DNA from: Acidilobaceae archaeon
GTDB taxonomy: Archaea; Thermoproteota; Thermoprotei_A; Sulfolobales; Acidilobaceae
Length of the DNA stretch: 40,942 nucleotides
Assembly (NCBI GenBank): GCA_028276165.1
Contig: JAPYWV010000003.1
Coordinates: forward strand, 1 to 40,942
Direction of reading: 5' to 3'
The notes under the pieces were generated by a model. That model saw only the letters and a program-made list of their open reading frames with translations. It searched no databases and was not told the DNA's origin. Shown here one piece after another: positions 32,780-40,386 of the stretch (within the stretch, counting starts at the first letter, position 1; every line of letters starts with the position of its first letter). A program made the position numbers and the translations under genes.

Positions 32780-33991
32780 TTACCTCCTACACCTAACCTC
32801 CATGGGCTGGTATTTGAGGCCTACAGGGCCCACGTACTTCTCGGTTGGCCTTATAAGCCTGTTATCGAGCACCTGCTCTATGTAGTGTGAAGTCCACCCT
32901 ACAACCCTGCCCATCGCGAATATTGGGGTGTACATGGGTATGTCTATTCCAAGCTGGTAGTATAGGATCGCGGTGTACAAGTCTATGTTTGATGGGAGCC
33001 TCTTAGACTCCCACATGACCTTCTCGGCGTTCTTCAGGACCTTTAACCACATATCTCCATCCTTAAGCTGTTTTATGTAGTAGGCTGCAACATCAGTTCT
33101 AGGATCTTTGATCTTGTAAACCCTATGCCCAAACCCCATAATCCTCTCCTTCCTAGCAAGCTTCTCCTTGATATACTCTACAATGTACTCCTCCAGGGGT
33201 ACACCCTTCTCCACAGCCTTCCTCCAAGCATCAAGGAACATCTTCATAGCCTCCTCGTTAGCACCACCGTGTAATGGGCCTTTCAAAGCAGCTATACCCG
33301 CTGCTATAGCACTATACATATCGCTTAAGGTGCTAGCTACAACTCTTACAGTGAAGGCTGAAGCGTTGAAACCATGGTCCATGTATAGTACGAGGCTTGA
33401 CTCGAAAGCTCTAGCTTCGAGAGCCGAAGGCTCCCTCATGGTTATCATCCTAAGGAGATCCCAGGCGTGATCAGCTCCACTCTCAGGCCTCACAAAGGTT
33501 CCATAATACGCTAGGTTATATGCTGCAGCGAATATAACTGGAAGCTGAGCTATAAGCCTTATCTGGTGCTCGTAGAGCGAGTCCTTATCTAAGCTCCACT
33601 CTGGAGCGTAGAGCTGGCCTAGTAGTAGGGCTCCATAAGCGCCATAGTACATGGGGTGAGTCTTAGGTAACATCTTAAGAGCGTCGTAAACCTTCTCTGG
33701 AACCCTACCCCTCCAGTAATCAACCCTCTTCTTAAACTCCTTGTACTCATCCTCACAGGGTAGAACACCACGTGATATGAGGTATGCTGCTTCGTAGAAG
33801 TTAGCATTCATCCCTAGATCCTCTATAGTGTAACCCCTGTAGAGGGTCTGCTCCCCCCTGGGGTCAACACCACTTATAGCGGTGGTATCAGGTATAACCT
33901 GCTCCAACCCCTTGGGGACGACTATGAAGGTACCAAGACCTGGTATCTCCTCAAGCTTACACTCAACACGTTTAAGTAGCTCGCCACTCAT
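32780..33991 (-). CDS. gltA: Citrate synthase (Si type)
   Basis: Condenses acetyl-CoA with oxaloacetate. Catalytic residues are in GPLHGGANEEAM (His about 239), MGFGHRVYK (His about 277) and SNIDLYTAI (Asp about 329). DHGFNASAFTVRV and LYRGYTIEDL are also conserved. I take ATG 33991 (MSGELLKR, 403 aa), preceded by GGGG and lying 26 bp after a start expected from TTTATTAGG (minus strand, about 34031-34040). TTG 34030 from the track is the alternative, with a more distal AATATAAG-like box. 2-Methylcitrate synthase activity cannot be excluded from sequence alone. Confidence 0.93.
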   Translation of the reverse strand: MSGELLKRVECKLEEIPGLGTFIVVPKGLEQVIPDTTAISGVDPRGEQTLYRGYTIEDLGMNANFYEAAYLISRGVLPCEDEYKEFKKRVDYWRGRVPEKVYDALKMLPKTHPMYYGAYGALLLGQLYAPEWSLDKDSLYEHQIRLIAQLPVIFAAAYNLAYYGTFVRPESGADHAWDLLRMITMREPSALEARAFESSLVLYMDHGFNASAFTVRVVASTLSDMYSAIAAGIAALKGPLHGGANEEAMKMFLDAWRKAVEKGVPLEEYIVEYIKEKLARKERIMGFGHRVYKIKDPRTDVAAYYIKQLKDGDMWLKVLKNAEKVMWESKRLPSNIDLYTAILYYQLGIDIPMYTPIFAMGRVVGWTSHYIEQVLDNRLIRPTEKYVGPVGLKYQPMEVRCRR

Positions 33992-34081
33992 ACCAGACCC
34001 CCTAGGCCAGGGTAGTTTGTAGTTATTCAAACCTAATAAACATTATTCTTATATTAAGATATATACTTTTCGATGTACGAA

Positions 34082-35221
34082 CTATACTGTTAGGATCCTG
34101 AGAGGGTCGAGTTTGAGATCCTCGATGAGACCCGAGTATCCTAGGATTCCTGTTACTAGTAGCCTTGATGCATCCTCATCGCTTAAACCTCTTGATCTTA
34201 GGTAGAATCTCTGCTCCTCCAGGATATGTGAGACTCCTGCTGCGTGATTCGCTTTAGCCACATCTCCTGAGTGTATCTCTAGTACTGGTACAGCATACCC
34301 TTTAGCCTCCTCCCCCATTATCACTACTTGGATCTCGATCTCCGAGGAGGCCCATCTAGCCCTATCATCCACTATGGCTGAGCCTCTTAGCGCAAGGTAA
34401 CCCTTATCTAGCACTGCCCCTCTGGCATTTACTGTCACCTCGCTCTCAGGCCCCTTGTTAACGGAGTTTAATATGACATCGGATCTAGCACGCTCTCTGG
34501 CAACAGCACTAGCTAGGGTTGAGAGTTTAGCCCTCTCCCCCTCGACCACATAGTCGACCTGAACCCTACTCATAGCACCCCCAAGGCTTAACACTCTCGA
34601 TCTAACGGTACTCTCATCGGCTGACACTATGTGGGTTAAGCTGTAAACAGCATGGTTCCTCGAGTGTAGGGATACAATGTCCAGGTCTACGTCAGCCTCC
34701 CTCCCCACTGTAGCCTCGACTACAAAGGTCTTAAGCCCCCTACTTGGCCCAGCGTAATCCACGAGGAGTATCCTACCTTTAGCCCTTTCACCAACCCTGA
34801 GTATTAGATGGTGTCCTGTGTAAGCGTTACCCCCAAGGCTTAATACTATGAGCTTCCCGAAGTGCGCTCCCTCGCCAACGTCTACCAGTAGCCCGGTATT
34901 CCACCTATAAGCGTGGTAGGCGTGCATCCTACTATGAACTCCTACCAGGCTCATAGGCTTAAGATCCCCATCGTAATCCCCTCTAAGTACCCTCACCTCA
35001 ACCCCCTTAGGCTCTCCTAGAATCCTAGCCTCAACGCCTAGTACCGCGTTATAGCTTAGATGTTCTAAAACCTCCGGTACTCTGTCCTCCTCCGTTGAAC
35101 TCTCGAGATTCAATCTCTCCTCGAAAACCCTCCAGTCTGTGTAGTATTTAACTGTAGGTGTGTCAGCTATATGCTGGAATGGTAGCTCTTTGGCGAGCCT
35201 CTGGTACGCCTCTCTGCTCAT
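34082..35221 (-). CDS. sufD: Fe-S cluster assembly protein SufD
   Basis: Partner of SufB in the SufBCD scaffold. The beta-helix core shows repeating Gly-rich strands. The C-terminal region holds the SufB/SufD signature EIHSGDVAKANHAAGVSHI followed by LEEQRFYLRSRGLSDEDA (His at about 342 and 347). 379 aa. It follows sufB by 17 bp without its own promoter, so sufB-sufD form one transcript. The N-terminal region (FQHIADTPTVKYYTDW) is SufD-like rather than SufB-like. Confidence 0.92.
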   Translation of the reverse strand: MSREAYQRLAKELPFQHIADTPTVKYYTDWRVFEERLNLESSTEEDRVPEVLEHLSYNAVLGVEARILGEPKGVEVRVLRGDYDGDLKPMSLVGVHSRMHAYHAYRWNTGLLVDVGEGAHFGKLIVLSLGGNAYTGHHLILRVGERAKGRILLVDYAGPSRGLKTFVVEATVGREADVDLDIVSLHSRNHAVYSLTHIVSADESTVRSRVLSLGGAMSRVQVDYVVEGERAKLSTLASAVARERARSDVILNSVNKGPESEVTVNARGAVLDKGYLALRGSAIVDDRARWASSEIEIQVVIMGEEAKGYAVPVLEIHSGDVAKANHAAGVSHILEEQRFYLRSRGLSDEDASRLLVTGILGYSGLIEDLKLDPLRILTV

Positions 35222-35238
35222 CCCGATCTTCCACCCTG

Positions 35239-36681
35239 TTAGCCGTAGCCTCCTATCTTCTTGAACTCCAGCTGTATGACTTTGGATAGCACGTTAACGT
35301 ACTCGAACGGTAGGTCGACCATTATCTCGTCTAGGAAGCCTAGTACTATTAGGCTCTTAGCCTCATCCTCCTCCAGACCCCTACTTTGTAGGTAGAATAG
35401 CTGGGCTTCGCTTAGCCTCCCAGTCCTAGCCTCATGGCTTACGGTTGCTGTTGGCTCGTCAACCTGGTTATGGGGGTATGTGAAGGCCTGGCTCTTGCTA
35501 TCAAAGATCATAGCCTCGCACTCCACGTTTGAAGTTGCATACTTAGCCCCCTTGACAACCCTTATTATGCCCCTGTAGGTGTTAACCCCTCCGTCGGCGC
35601 TAATAGACTTGTTTATAATCTTGCTCTTCGTCATCCTCCCAACGTGTATAGCCTTACTCCCGGTATCCTTCAAGACCGGGCCTTTAGCCAACTGTATTAC
35701 AGTATTCCTAGTACTACTATAGTCCCCCTTGAGTATGGTGCTTGGGTACACGTACGTCATCTTACTCCCAATACTACCCTCAACCCAGTCAACCCTAGCG
35801 TAATCCTCAGCTATACCCCTCTTGTTGTTGAAGTTTATAACATCCCTACTCCAGTTCTGTAACGTAACGATCTTCACGAAAGCGTTCCTGTGAGCGTAAG
35901 CTTCAACCATACCATCGTGGAAGCTATACCTACTAAGCCTTGGAGCACTACACCCCTCAATCCATGTAATCTCAGCACCCTCACCAGCTACTATCAGCGA
36001 GTGCTCGAACTGACCCTCAGCAGATCTGCCTATTAGGAAGAAGGACTCTATAGGCTCCCTTATCTTAACACCTGGAGGCACGTATACGAAGACACCCCCA
36101 CTCCATAGTGCACCGTGGAGAGCTGCAAACTTATGCTCTGTGAACGGGAACACTCTGAGGAAGTACTCTTTAACGAGATCCGGGTACCTGGATACGGCTA
36201 CCTCCATGGGTAATACTATGACACCCTTCTCCTCAAGATGCTTTTTAACCTTAGCGTATATCGTTTCACTCTCGAAGACAGTTGTAAGACCTGCTAGGAG
36301 CTTCTTCTCTATATCGGGTAGACCAAGCTTGTCGTAATACTCTCTAATCTCGGGTGGGAGGTCGTCCCAGTCTCTAACCATCTCTACATCGGGCTTAACG
36401 TAGAATACTAGCTCCTCCAAGTCTATAGCCTCAATCCCCCTAACCCATTTAGGCATTGGGAGCTTGTAGAAGAACTCAAGACTCCTAAGCCTTAACCTCG
36501 TCATCCACTCAGGCTCCTTCTTAATCCTACTTATCTCCTCTATCATATCCCTCGTTATCTTACCCCTGAGCTCCACCTGTGCCTTAAAAGGCCTCTCGTA
36601 GCCTAGGAGCTCCACCGCGGCCTCAGTACTCTTAAATATCTCCTCTCTAAGCTCAACAGGCTTCCCCATGGCATACACCAC
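35239..36681 (-). CDS. sufB: Fe-S cluster assembly protein SufB
   Basis: Core scaffold subunit on which Fe-S clusters are built. Visible: YVPPGVKIREPIESFF (about 205), WIEGCSAPRL with a Cys, NVECEAMIFDSKSQAFTYPH with the conserved Cys, then DEPTATVSHEARTGRLSEAQ and FYLQSRGLEEDEAKSLIV, the SufB signature. 480 aa. Start choices are GTG 36681, GTG 36678 and ATG 36669. The TATA box (TTATTAACC, minus strand) suits the GTGs, and the palindrome 36682-36698 lies directly in front of them. Confidence 0.95.
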   Translation of the reverse strand: MVYAMGKPVELREEIFKSTEAAVELLGYERPFKAQVELRGKITRDMIEEISRIKKEPEWMTRLRLRSLEFFYKLPMPKWVRGIEAIDLEELVFYVKPDVEMVRDWDDLPPEIREYYDKLGLPDIEKKLLAGLTTVFESETIYAKVKKHLEEKGVIVLPMEVAVSRYPDLVKEYFLRVFPFTEHKFAALHGALWSGGVFVYVPPGVKIREPIESFFLIGRSAEGQFEHSLIVAGEGAEITWIEGCSAPRLSRYSFHDGMVEAYAHRNAFVKIVTLQNWSRDVINFNNKRGIAEDYARVDWVEGSIGSKMTYVYPSTILKGDYSSTRNTVIQLAKGPVLKDTGSKAIHVGRMTKSKIINKSISADGGVNTYRGIIRVVKGAKYATSNVECEAMIFDSKSQAFTYPHNQVDEPTATVSHEARTGRLSEAQLFYLQSRGLEEDEAKSLIVLGFLDEIMVDLPFEYVNVLSKVIQLEFKKIGGYG

Positions 36682-36698
36682 CTTTAACAGTGTTAAAG
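36682..36698 (-). promoter_or_regulatory. Palindromic operator over the sufB start site
   Basis: CTTTAACAGTGTTAAAG is a perfect 8+1+8 palindrome. On the minus strand it lies immediately downstream of the TATA box and ends at the sufB start codon, where a bound repressor would block initiation. A near-identical element stands in the same place before sufC. Confidence 0.65.
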
Positions 36699-36711
36699 TA
36701 GGTTAATAAGC
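36699..36711 (-). promoter_or_regulatory. TATA box for sufB-sufD
   Basis: The minus strand reads AAGCTTATTAACCTA, about 25-28 bp before the GTG starts. The sufC promoter has the matching AAGCTTAATAACCTT, so the two promoters look like copies. Confidence 0.55.
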
Positions 36712-37500
36712 TTAGGTATTGAGTGTCTGCGATTGCAATCCACCATACTTCCTCCTTATACCATCGTATCCTAGCTCTTCAACCTCGAATGCTAGCTCAG
36801 GCCCTCCTCTGGCTACAACCTCTCCTCCAATAAGTACTGTTACCACATCTGGTTTAACGAAGTGTAGCATCCTAGCATAGTGTGTTATCAACACCACTGC
36901 TTTCCCACCAATCCTCATGCTATCCACGTATGAGGCGACCTTCCTAATACCGTCTATGTCTAAGCCTGAATCAGGCTCATCTAGGATGACGACCTTAGGG
37001 TCTAACACTACGGCTTGAAGCAGCTCCCCCCTCTTCCTCTCCCCACCACTAAAGCCTACGTTAACCTCTCTCTGGAGGAGCTCTAAGGGTAACCCTATAT
37101 CGGAGGCTACCTTCTGCATTGTCTTGACAACACGTGGATCGGATATGCGTGTTAGCTCGCTAGCACCCCTCTTCTTATTCATAGAAGCTATTATCAGTGT
37201 GCTAAGCCTAACACCCGGCACTACTGGGGGATCCTGCATGCTAAGGAATATCCCTTTCAAAGCCCTCTCGTGTGTTTCAAGACCCAGTATGCTCTCCCCA
37301 TCTAGCCTTATATCACCCTCTAGGACCTCGTAGCCCTCTCTACCTAGTATTGCGTATGCTAGGGAGGACTTCCCACTACCGTTAGGCCCCATGACAACGT
37401 GTATGGTCCCATAGTCTACCTTTAAATTCACCCTCCTAAGAACCACCTTATCCCTAACCCTCACCGTTAGATTCAAAACCTCTAGGCCCAATACCCACAC
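36712..37500 (-). CDS. sufC: Fe-S cluster assembly ATPase SufC
   Basis: ABC-type ATPase that drives SufB-SufD. Motifs: Walker A GPNGSGKSS (about 38-46), Q-loop SMQDPP, signature FSGGERKR (about 147), Walker B VVILDEPDSGLD (about 168-179), H-loop ITHYARM. 262 aa, normal. The GTG start lies about 28 bp after the TATA box, with the palindrome between them. The gap to sufB (30 bp) contains a full second promoter, so sufBD can be made without sufC. Confidence 0.95.
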   Translation of the reverse strand: MWVLGLEVLNLTVRVRDKVVLRRVNLKVDYGTIHVVMGPNGSGKSSLAYAILGREGYEVLEGDIRLDGESILGLETHERALKGIFLSMQDPPVVPGVRLSTLIIASMNKKRGASELTRISDPRVVKTMQKVASDIGLPLELLQREVNVGFSGGERKRGELLQAVVLDPKVVILDEPDSGLDIDGIRKVASYVDSMRIGGKAVVLITHYARMLHFVKPDVVTVLIGGEVVARGGPELAFEVEELGYDGIRRKYGGLQSQTLNT

Positions 37501-37503
37501 CTA

Positions 37504-37521
37504 CTTTAACGCGTGTTAAAG
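37504..37521 (-). promoter_or_regulatory. Palindromic operator over the sufC start site
   Basis: CTTTAACGCGTGTTAAAG has inverted arms CTTTAAC/GTTAAAG (7+4+7). It lies between the TATA-like CTTAATAACC (37523-37532, minus strand) and the sufC GTG at 37500, the same layout as before sufB. A shared transcriptional repressor sensing iron, Fe-S status or oxidants is the natural reading. Confidence 0.65.
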
Positions 37522-37528
37522 AAGGTTA

Positions 37529-38338
37529 TTAAGCTTTTAGCTTAAACCCGAGGCTCTCCATGTAGCTTGTGTACAGCATGTCCTTGAATATGGTCTCCTG
37601 CTCCCTTCTAACCCTATCCAGTATCCTGTAACCCTCAGACTCCACAATGCTGGATACAAGCCTGACCCCCTCCCTGTTAGCCAGCACCAGGGGGTTACCT
37701 GGAAGGCCAACCCTACCTATGCCAGCCTTAGCTATAAGCCATGAGAGAATAGAGGTCTCATCAGCCCTCCTCCTCAACTCCTCCTCTCCAACCAGGCCCC
37801 CGCTAGCCCAGTAGAGGTCCCTGACGTAGTTAACCGAGATAACCTTAGCTAGCTTAAGCTCAACCTCCTCGTACAAGCTCCTCCCATTAACCCTAACGAC
37901 TCTCACAACCTCAGCAACATCCAGGCCTGTGAAGGGAGCTCTAAGAGATGCTTCAACAAGCTCCTTGAAAGCAGCGTAGGCTAGGTCGCCGTGCAGGAGT
38001 GCTATGGAGGATGCATAGGAGCTTGAGAGTAGTGTTTCAACGAAAGCCCTCAAGGGATCCCCTATGCTAGGCTTATACGAACCTCTAATCATAGCCTCAA
38101 CCTCCTCCCCCGAGACGGGATCTGCCGCTACAACACTATAGCCAATCTTAACCCATGGAACACTGAGGATTAGCTCGCCAAGATCTGAGACCCTCGATAC
38201 ATCAACAACATCAATGCTATCAGCTAACCCTCTCTCAAGCAGATACCTTATGAGGGAGTAGCTGGAATAACATGAAGCATGAGCGTACACCTTAAGCCTC
38301 TCCCCTCCAGACACTCGCAGACACCCTCCTCGTCTCAC
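37529..38338 (-). CDS. Thioredoxin-fold-like protein of unknown function next to suf
   Basis: Not firmly recognised. Of 269 aa, the N-terminal 90 (LKVYAHASCYSSYSLIRYLLERG, quoted in part, then VDVVDVSR-like and VPWVKIGYSVVAADPVSGEE) look like a thioredoxin/glutaredoxin fold with one Cys where the CxxC would be and a Val-Pro at the cis-proline place. The rest is helical with charged stretches (EELRRRADETS, RVRREQETIFKDM). It ends 28 bp before sufC, overlapping the sufC promoter. GTG 38338 lies about 30 bp after a TTAAATATA box shared with the divergent peptidase gene; GTG 38314 and 38290 are alternatives. A thiol or sulfur-delivery role in Suf is an inference. Confidence 0.6.
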   Translation of the reverse strand: MRRGGCLRVSGGERLKVYAHASCYSSYSLIRYLLERGLADSIDVVDVSRVSDLGELILSVPWVKIGYSVVAADPVSGEEVEAMIRGSYKPSIGDPLRAFVETLLSSSYASSIALLHGDLAYAAFKELVEASLRAPFTGLDVAEVVRVVRVNGRSLYEEVELKLAKVISVNYVRDLYWASGGLVGEEELRRRADETSILSWLIAKAGIGRVGLPGNPLVLANREGVRLVSSIVESEGYRILDRVRREQETIFKDMLYTSYMESLGFKLKA

Positions 38339-38363
38339 GTTCTCCCGAATGGTTAAATCACAG

Positions 38364-38374
38364 TATATTTAAGC
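38364..38374. promoter_or_regulatory. Shared bidirectional TATA box (thioredoxin-like gene / peptidase)
   Basis: TATATTTAAGC on the plus strand (GCTTAAATATA on the minus) sits midway in the 54-bp gap, about 24 bp before GTG 38393 and about 30 bp before GTG 38338. It is the only clear TATA element for either gene. Confidence 0.5.
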
Positions 38375-38392
38375 TCCCAGGTCGAACCCCCC

Positions 38393-40186
38393 GTGTGGTG
38401 CTGGGCTGTGAGCTTACAGCCGTCAAGGATGGTAGACGTTCTTGAAAGGATAGTTAGGGCACCCGTATATAGCATCCTAGGCTTAGTCAATGGGGGTAAG
38501 CTCCTCCTATACTCCAACGAGGAGGGGGTTGCAAGCCTGGTTCTACTAGATCCAAGCACGGGGGGTAAGATGAGGATCACTAGGGAGCCTATACTGTGGG
38601 TTGCAAAACCCCCCATCAAAGCCCATAGAGTCGTGTACACCAAGGATGTATCGGGTGGTAGGGAGCTTCAACAGCTATTCCACTATGACGTGAGTAGTAT
38701 GCGCGAGGAGCCTCTCGCACCAATGGAGCCCGTGAGGGTGTTCGGGGTCGCGGATGACGGTGTTAACGTGGCGTTCACGGGAGTCACTAAGGAGGATCTA
38801 GCAGTCTACATTTCAAGGAGGGGGTCTGTGGAGAAGGTCTACAGGCTACCCGGCCTCGCCATAGTGTCGGATGTCTCAGGGGATCTCATCGTCGGTTTCG
38901 GTATCCTAGCCGGGAATCCCCTGTCCATGGAGGTTTTCATCCTCGATGTTTCTAGAGGGGAGTTTAGAGTTTACACTCCTAGGAGTGGTAGCGTCAACAA
39001 GAACCCGGTCATAGTAGGGGATAACATTGTATTTGAGAGCAACGCCTTCAGCCTTAAGAGGAATGAGCTTCTAAGACTAGACTTGAATACATTCGAGATT
39101 AGCAAGCTTGAATTCAAGTTCAAAGACTACGAGGAGTACGCTCCAGTAGAGCATCCCCTATACAAGCTCCAAGATGGTAGGTGGGTTGTTGTCGGGAAGA
39201 GGGAGGGGAGGGCTAGGCTCTTCCTCGATGGTAGGCTAACGTACGTAGCCGATGGTGTTATAAACGGTGCTGTATACAATGAAGGTAGAGTCTACCTAAG
39301 CTACACAAGCCTAAGGATGCCGTCGAGGCTCGTTGAGCTTAACCTGGAGCAGGGTACCGAGAGCGTCATCTTAGAGTCTAGGCTTCCGGGTGACATTGAG
39401 GAGTCTTTCGCCAACCTAGGCTTCACGTATGTTAGCTCATTTGATGGAGTTCAAATCCCCGTATTCTACGTTGAAAGTAGGCTGGCGGGCAGACCCGGGC
39501 CGACTGTAATCTATGTTCACGGGGGTCCTTGGGATGAAGTTGACAGTTCGTGGGATGCTCTTATAGCGTCTCTTGTGGCAACGGGGTTCAACGTCGTAGC
39601 CCCCAACTTTAGAGGATCCACGGGGTATGGTGAGGGCTTTAGGCAACTTGATATAGGCGATCCTGGTGGCGGAGATCTAGAGGATGTCGCGGTAGCGTCA
39701 AGATGGGCTTGGGAGAGCGGGTTGGCGGACAGACTCTTCATAATGGGCTATAGTTATGGTGGCTACATGACACTATGGGCTATGGCTAGCAAGCCTGATC
39801 TCTACGAGTGTGGTGTAGCCGGAGCTAGTGTAGCCGACTGGGAGGAGATGTACGAGCTTAGTGACGCTGTATTCAGGTTCTTCATAGAAACACTCTTCGC
39901 CGGCAATAGGGAGTTACTCAGAGAGAGATCGCCCATACACAAGGTTGATAGTATTAGGAAGCCTGTATGCATAATACACCCCCAGAATGATACGAGAACA
40001 CCTCTAAAACCAGTGCTAAGACTCCTAAACCTCATGCTGGAGAAGGGTAAGGTGTTCGAAGCCCACATAATACCCGACATGGGCCACGTGGTGAACACGG
40101 TCGAGGATGCAATGAGGATACTACTACCTGGCATAATGTTCCTACATAGGTGCCTTAGGAAACCCTACGAAACCTCATCGCGCTGA
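38393..40186 (+). CDS. Acylaminoacyl-peptidase-like serine peptidase (S9 family)
   Basis: Prolyl-oligopeptidase-family enzyme that removes acylated N-terminal residues or cleaves short peptides. The first about 330 residues form a beta-propeller. The C-terminal alpha/beta-hydrolase domain has YVHGGPWDE (oxyanion region, about 375), the nucleophile in GYSYGGYMT (Ser about 452), Asp in PQNDTRTP (about 532) and His in DMGHVVN (about 564). 597 aa, close to the well-studied Aeropyrum enzyme in size. No signal peptide, so it is cytoplasmic. Start GTG 38393; GTG 38408 and ATG 38429 are alternatives. Monocistronic by position. Confidence 0.92.
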   Translation: MWCWAVSLQPSRMVDVLERIVRAPVYSILGLVNGGKLLLYSNEEGVASLVLLDPSTGGKMRITREPILWVAKPPIKAHRVVYTKDVSGGRELQQLFHYDVSSMREEPLAPMEPVRVFGVADDGVNVAFTGVTKEDLAVYISRRGSVEKVYRLPGLAIVSDVSGDLIVGFGILAGNPLSMEVFILDVSRGEFRVYTPRSGSVNKNPVIVGDNIVFESNAFSLKRNELLRLDLNTFEISKLEFKFKDYEEYAPVEHPLYKLQDGRWVVVGKREGRARLFLDGRLTYVADGVINGAVYNEGRVYLSYTSLRMPSRLVELNLEQGTESVILESRLPGDIEESFANLGFTYVSSFDGVQIPVFYVESRLAGRPGPTVIYVHGGPWDEVDSSWDALIASLVATGFNVVAPNFRGSTGYGEGFRQLDIGDPGGGDLEDVAVASRWAWESGLADRLFIMGYSYGGYMTLWAMASKPDLYECGVAGASVADWEEMYELSDAVFRFFIETLFAGNRELLRERSPIHKVDSIRKPVCIIHPQNDTRTPLKPVLRLLNLMLEKGKVFEAHIIPDMGHVVNTVEDAMRILLPGIMFLHRCLRKPYETSSR

Positions 40187-40299
40187 CAGAAGCATCTCTA
40201 GAGCTTAGAACACTATTCAGCTGGGTCCCTCTCCTTCTAGGAAACCTAACGTTGAACTTTAAAGCTCAGGAGCTACGTTAGCTAGGATAGGGTTGCGTC
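40187..40299. other. Intergenic region after the peptidase
   Basis: It contains a TATA-like CTTTAAAGC (40257-40265) that would start transcription around 40288, shortly before the micro-ORF and the deacetylase gene. Nothing else is seen. Confidence 0.35.
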
Positions 40300-40386
40300 G
40301 TGATAGTTATGGATTACATAGTGTACGCGGTAACCTTCTATTGGAGCACTGTATACCTCATAGCGTCTAGGAGGTTGAGTATATGA
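40300..40386 (+). CDS. 28-aa hydrophobic micro-ORF upstream of the deacetylase gene
   Basis: GTG 40300 to TGA 40384-40386 encodes 28 residues (MIVMDYIVYAVTFYWSTVYL, then IASRRLSI), a single hydrophobic span with a basic end. Its TGA overlaps the ATG of the next gene (ATGA). It may be a tiny membrane peptide, a coupling leader, or simply the transcript leader read by chance. No family is known to me. Confidence 0.3.
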   Translation: MIVMDYIVYAVTFYWSTVYLIASRRLSI

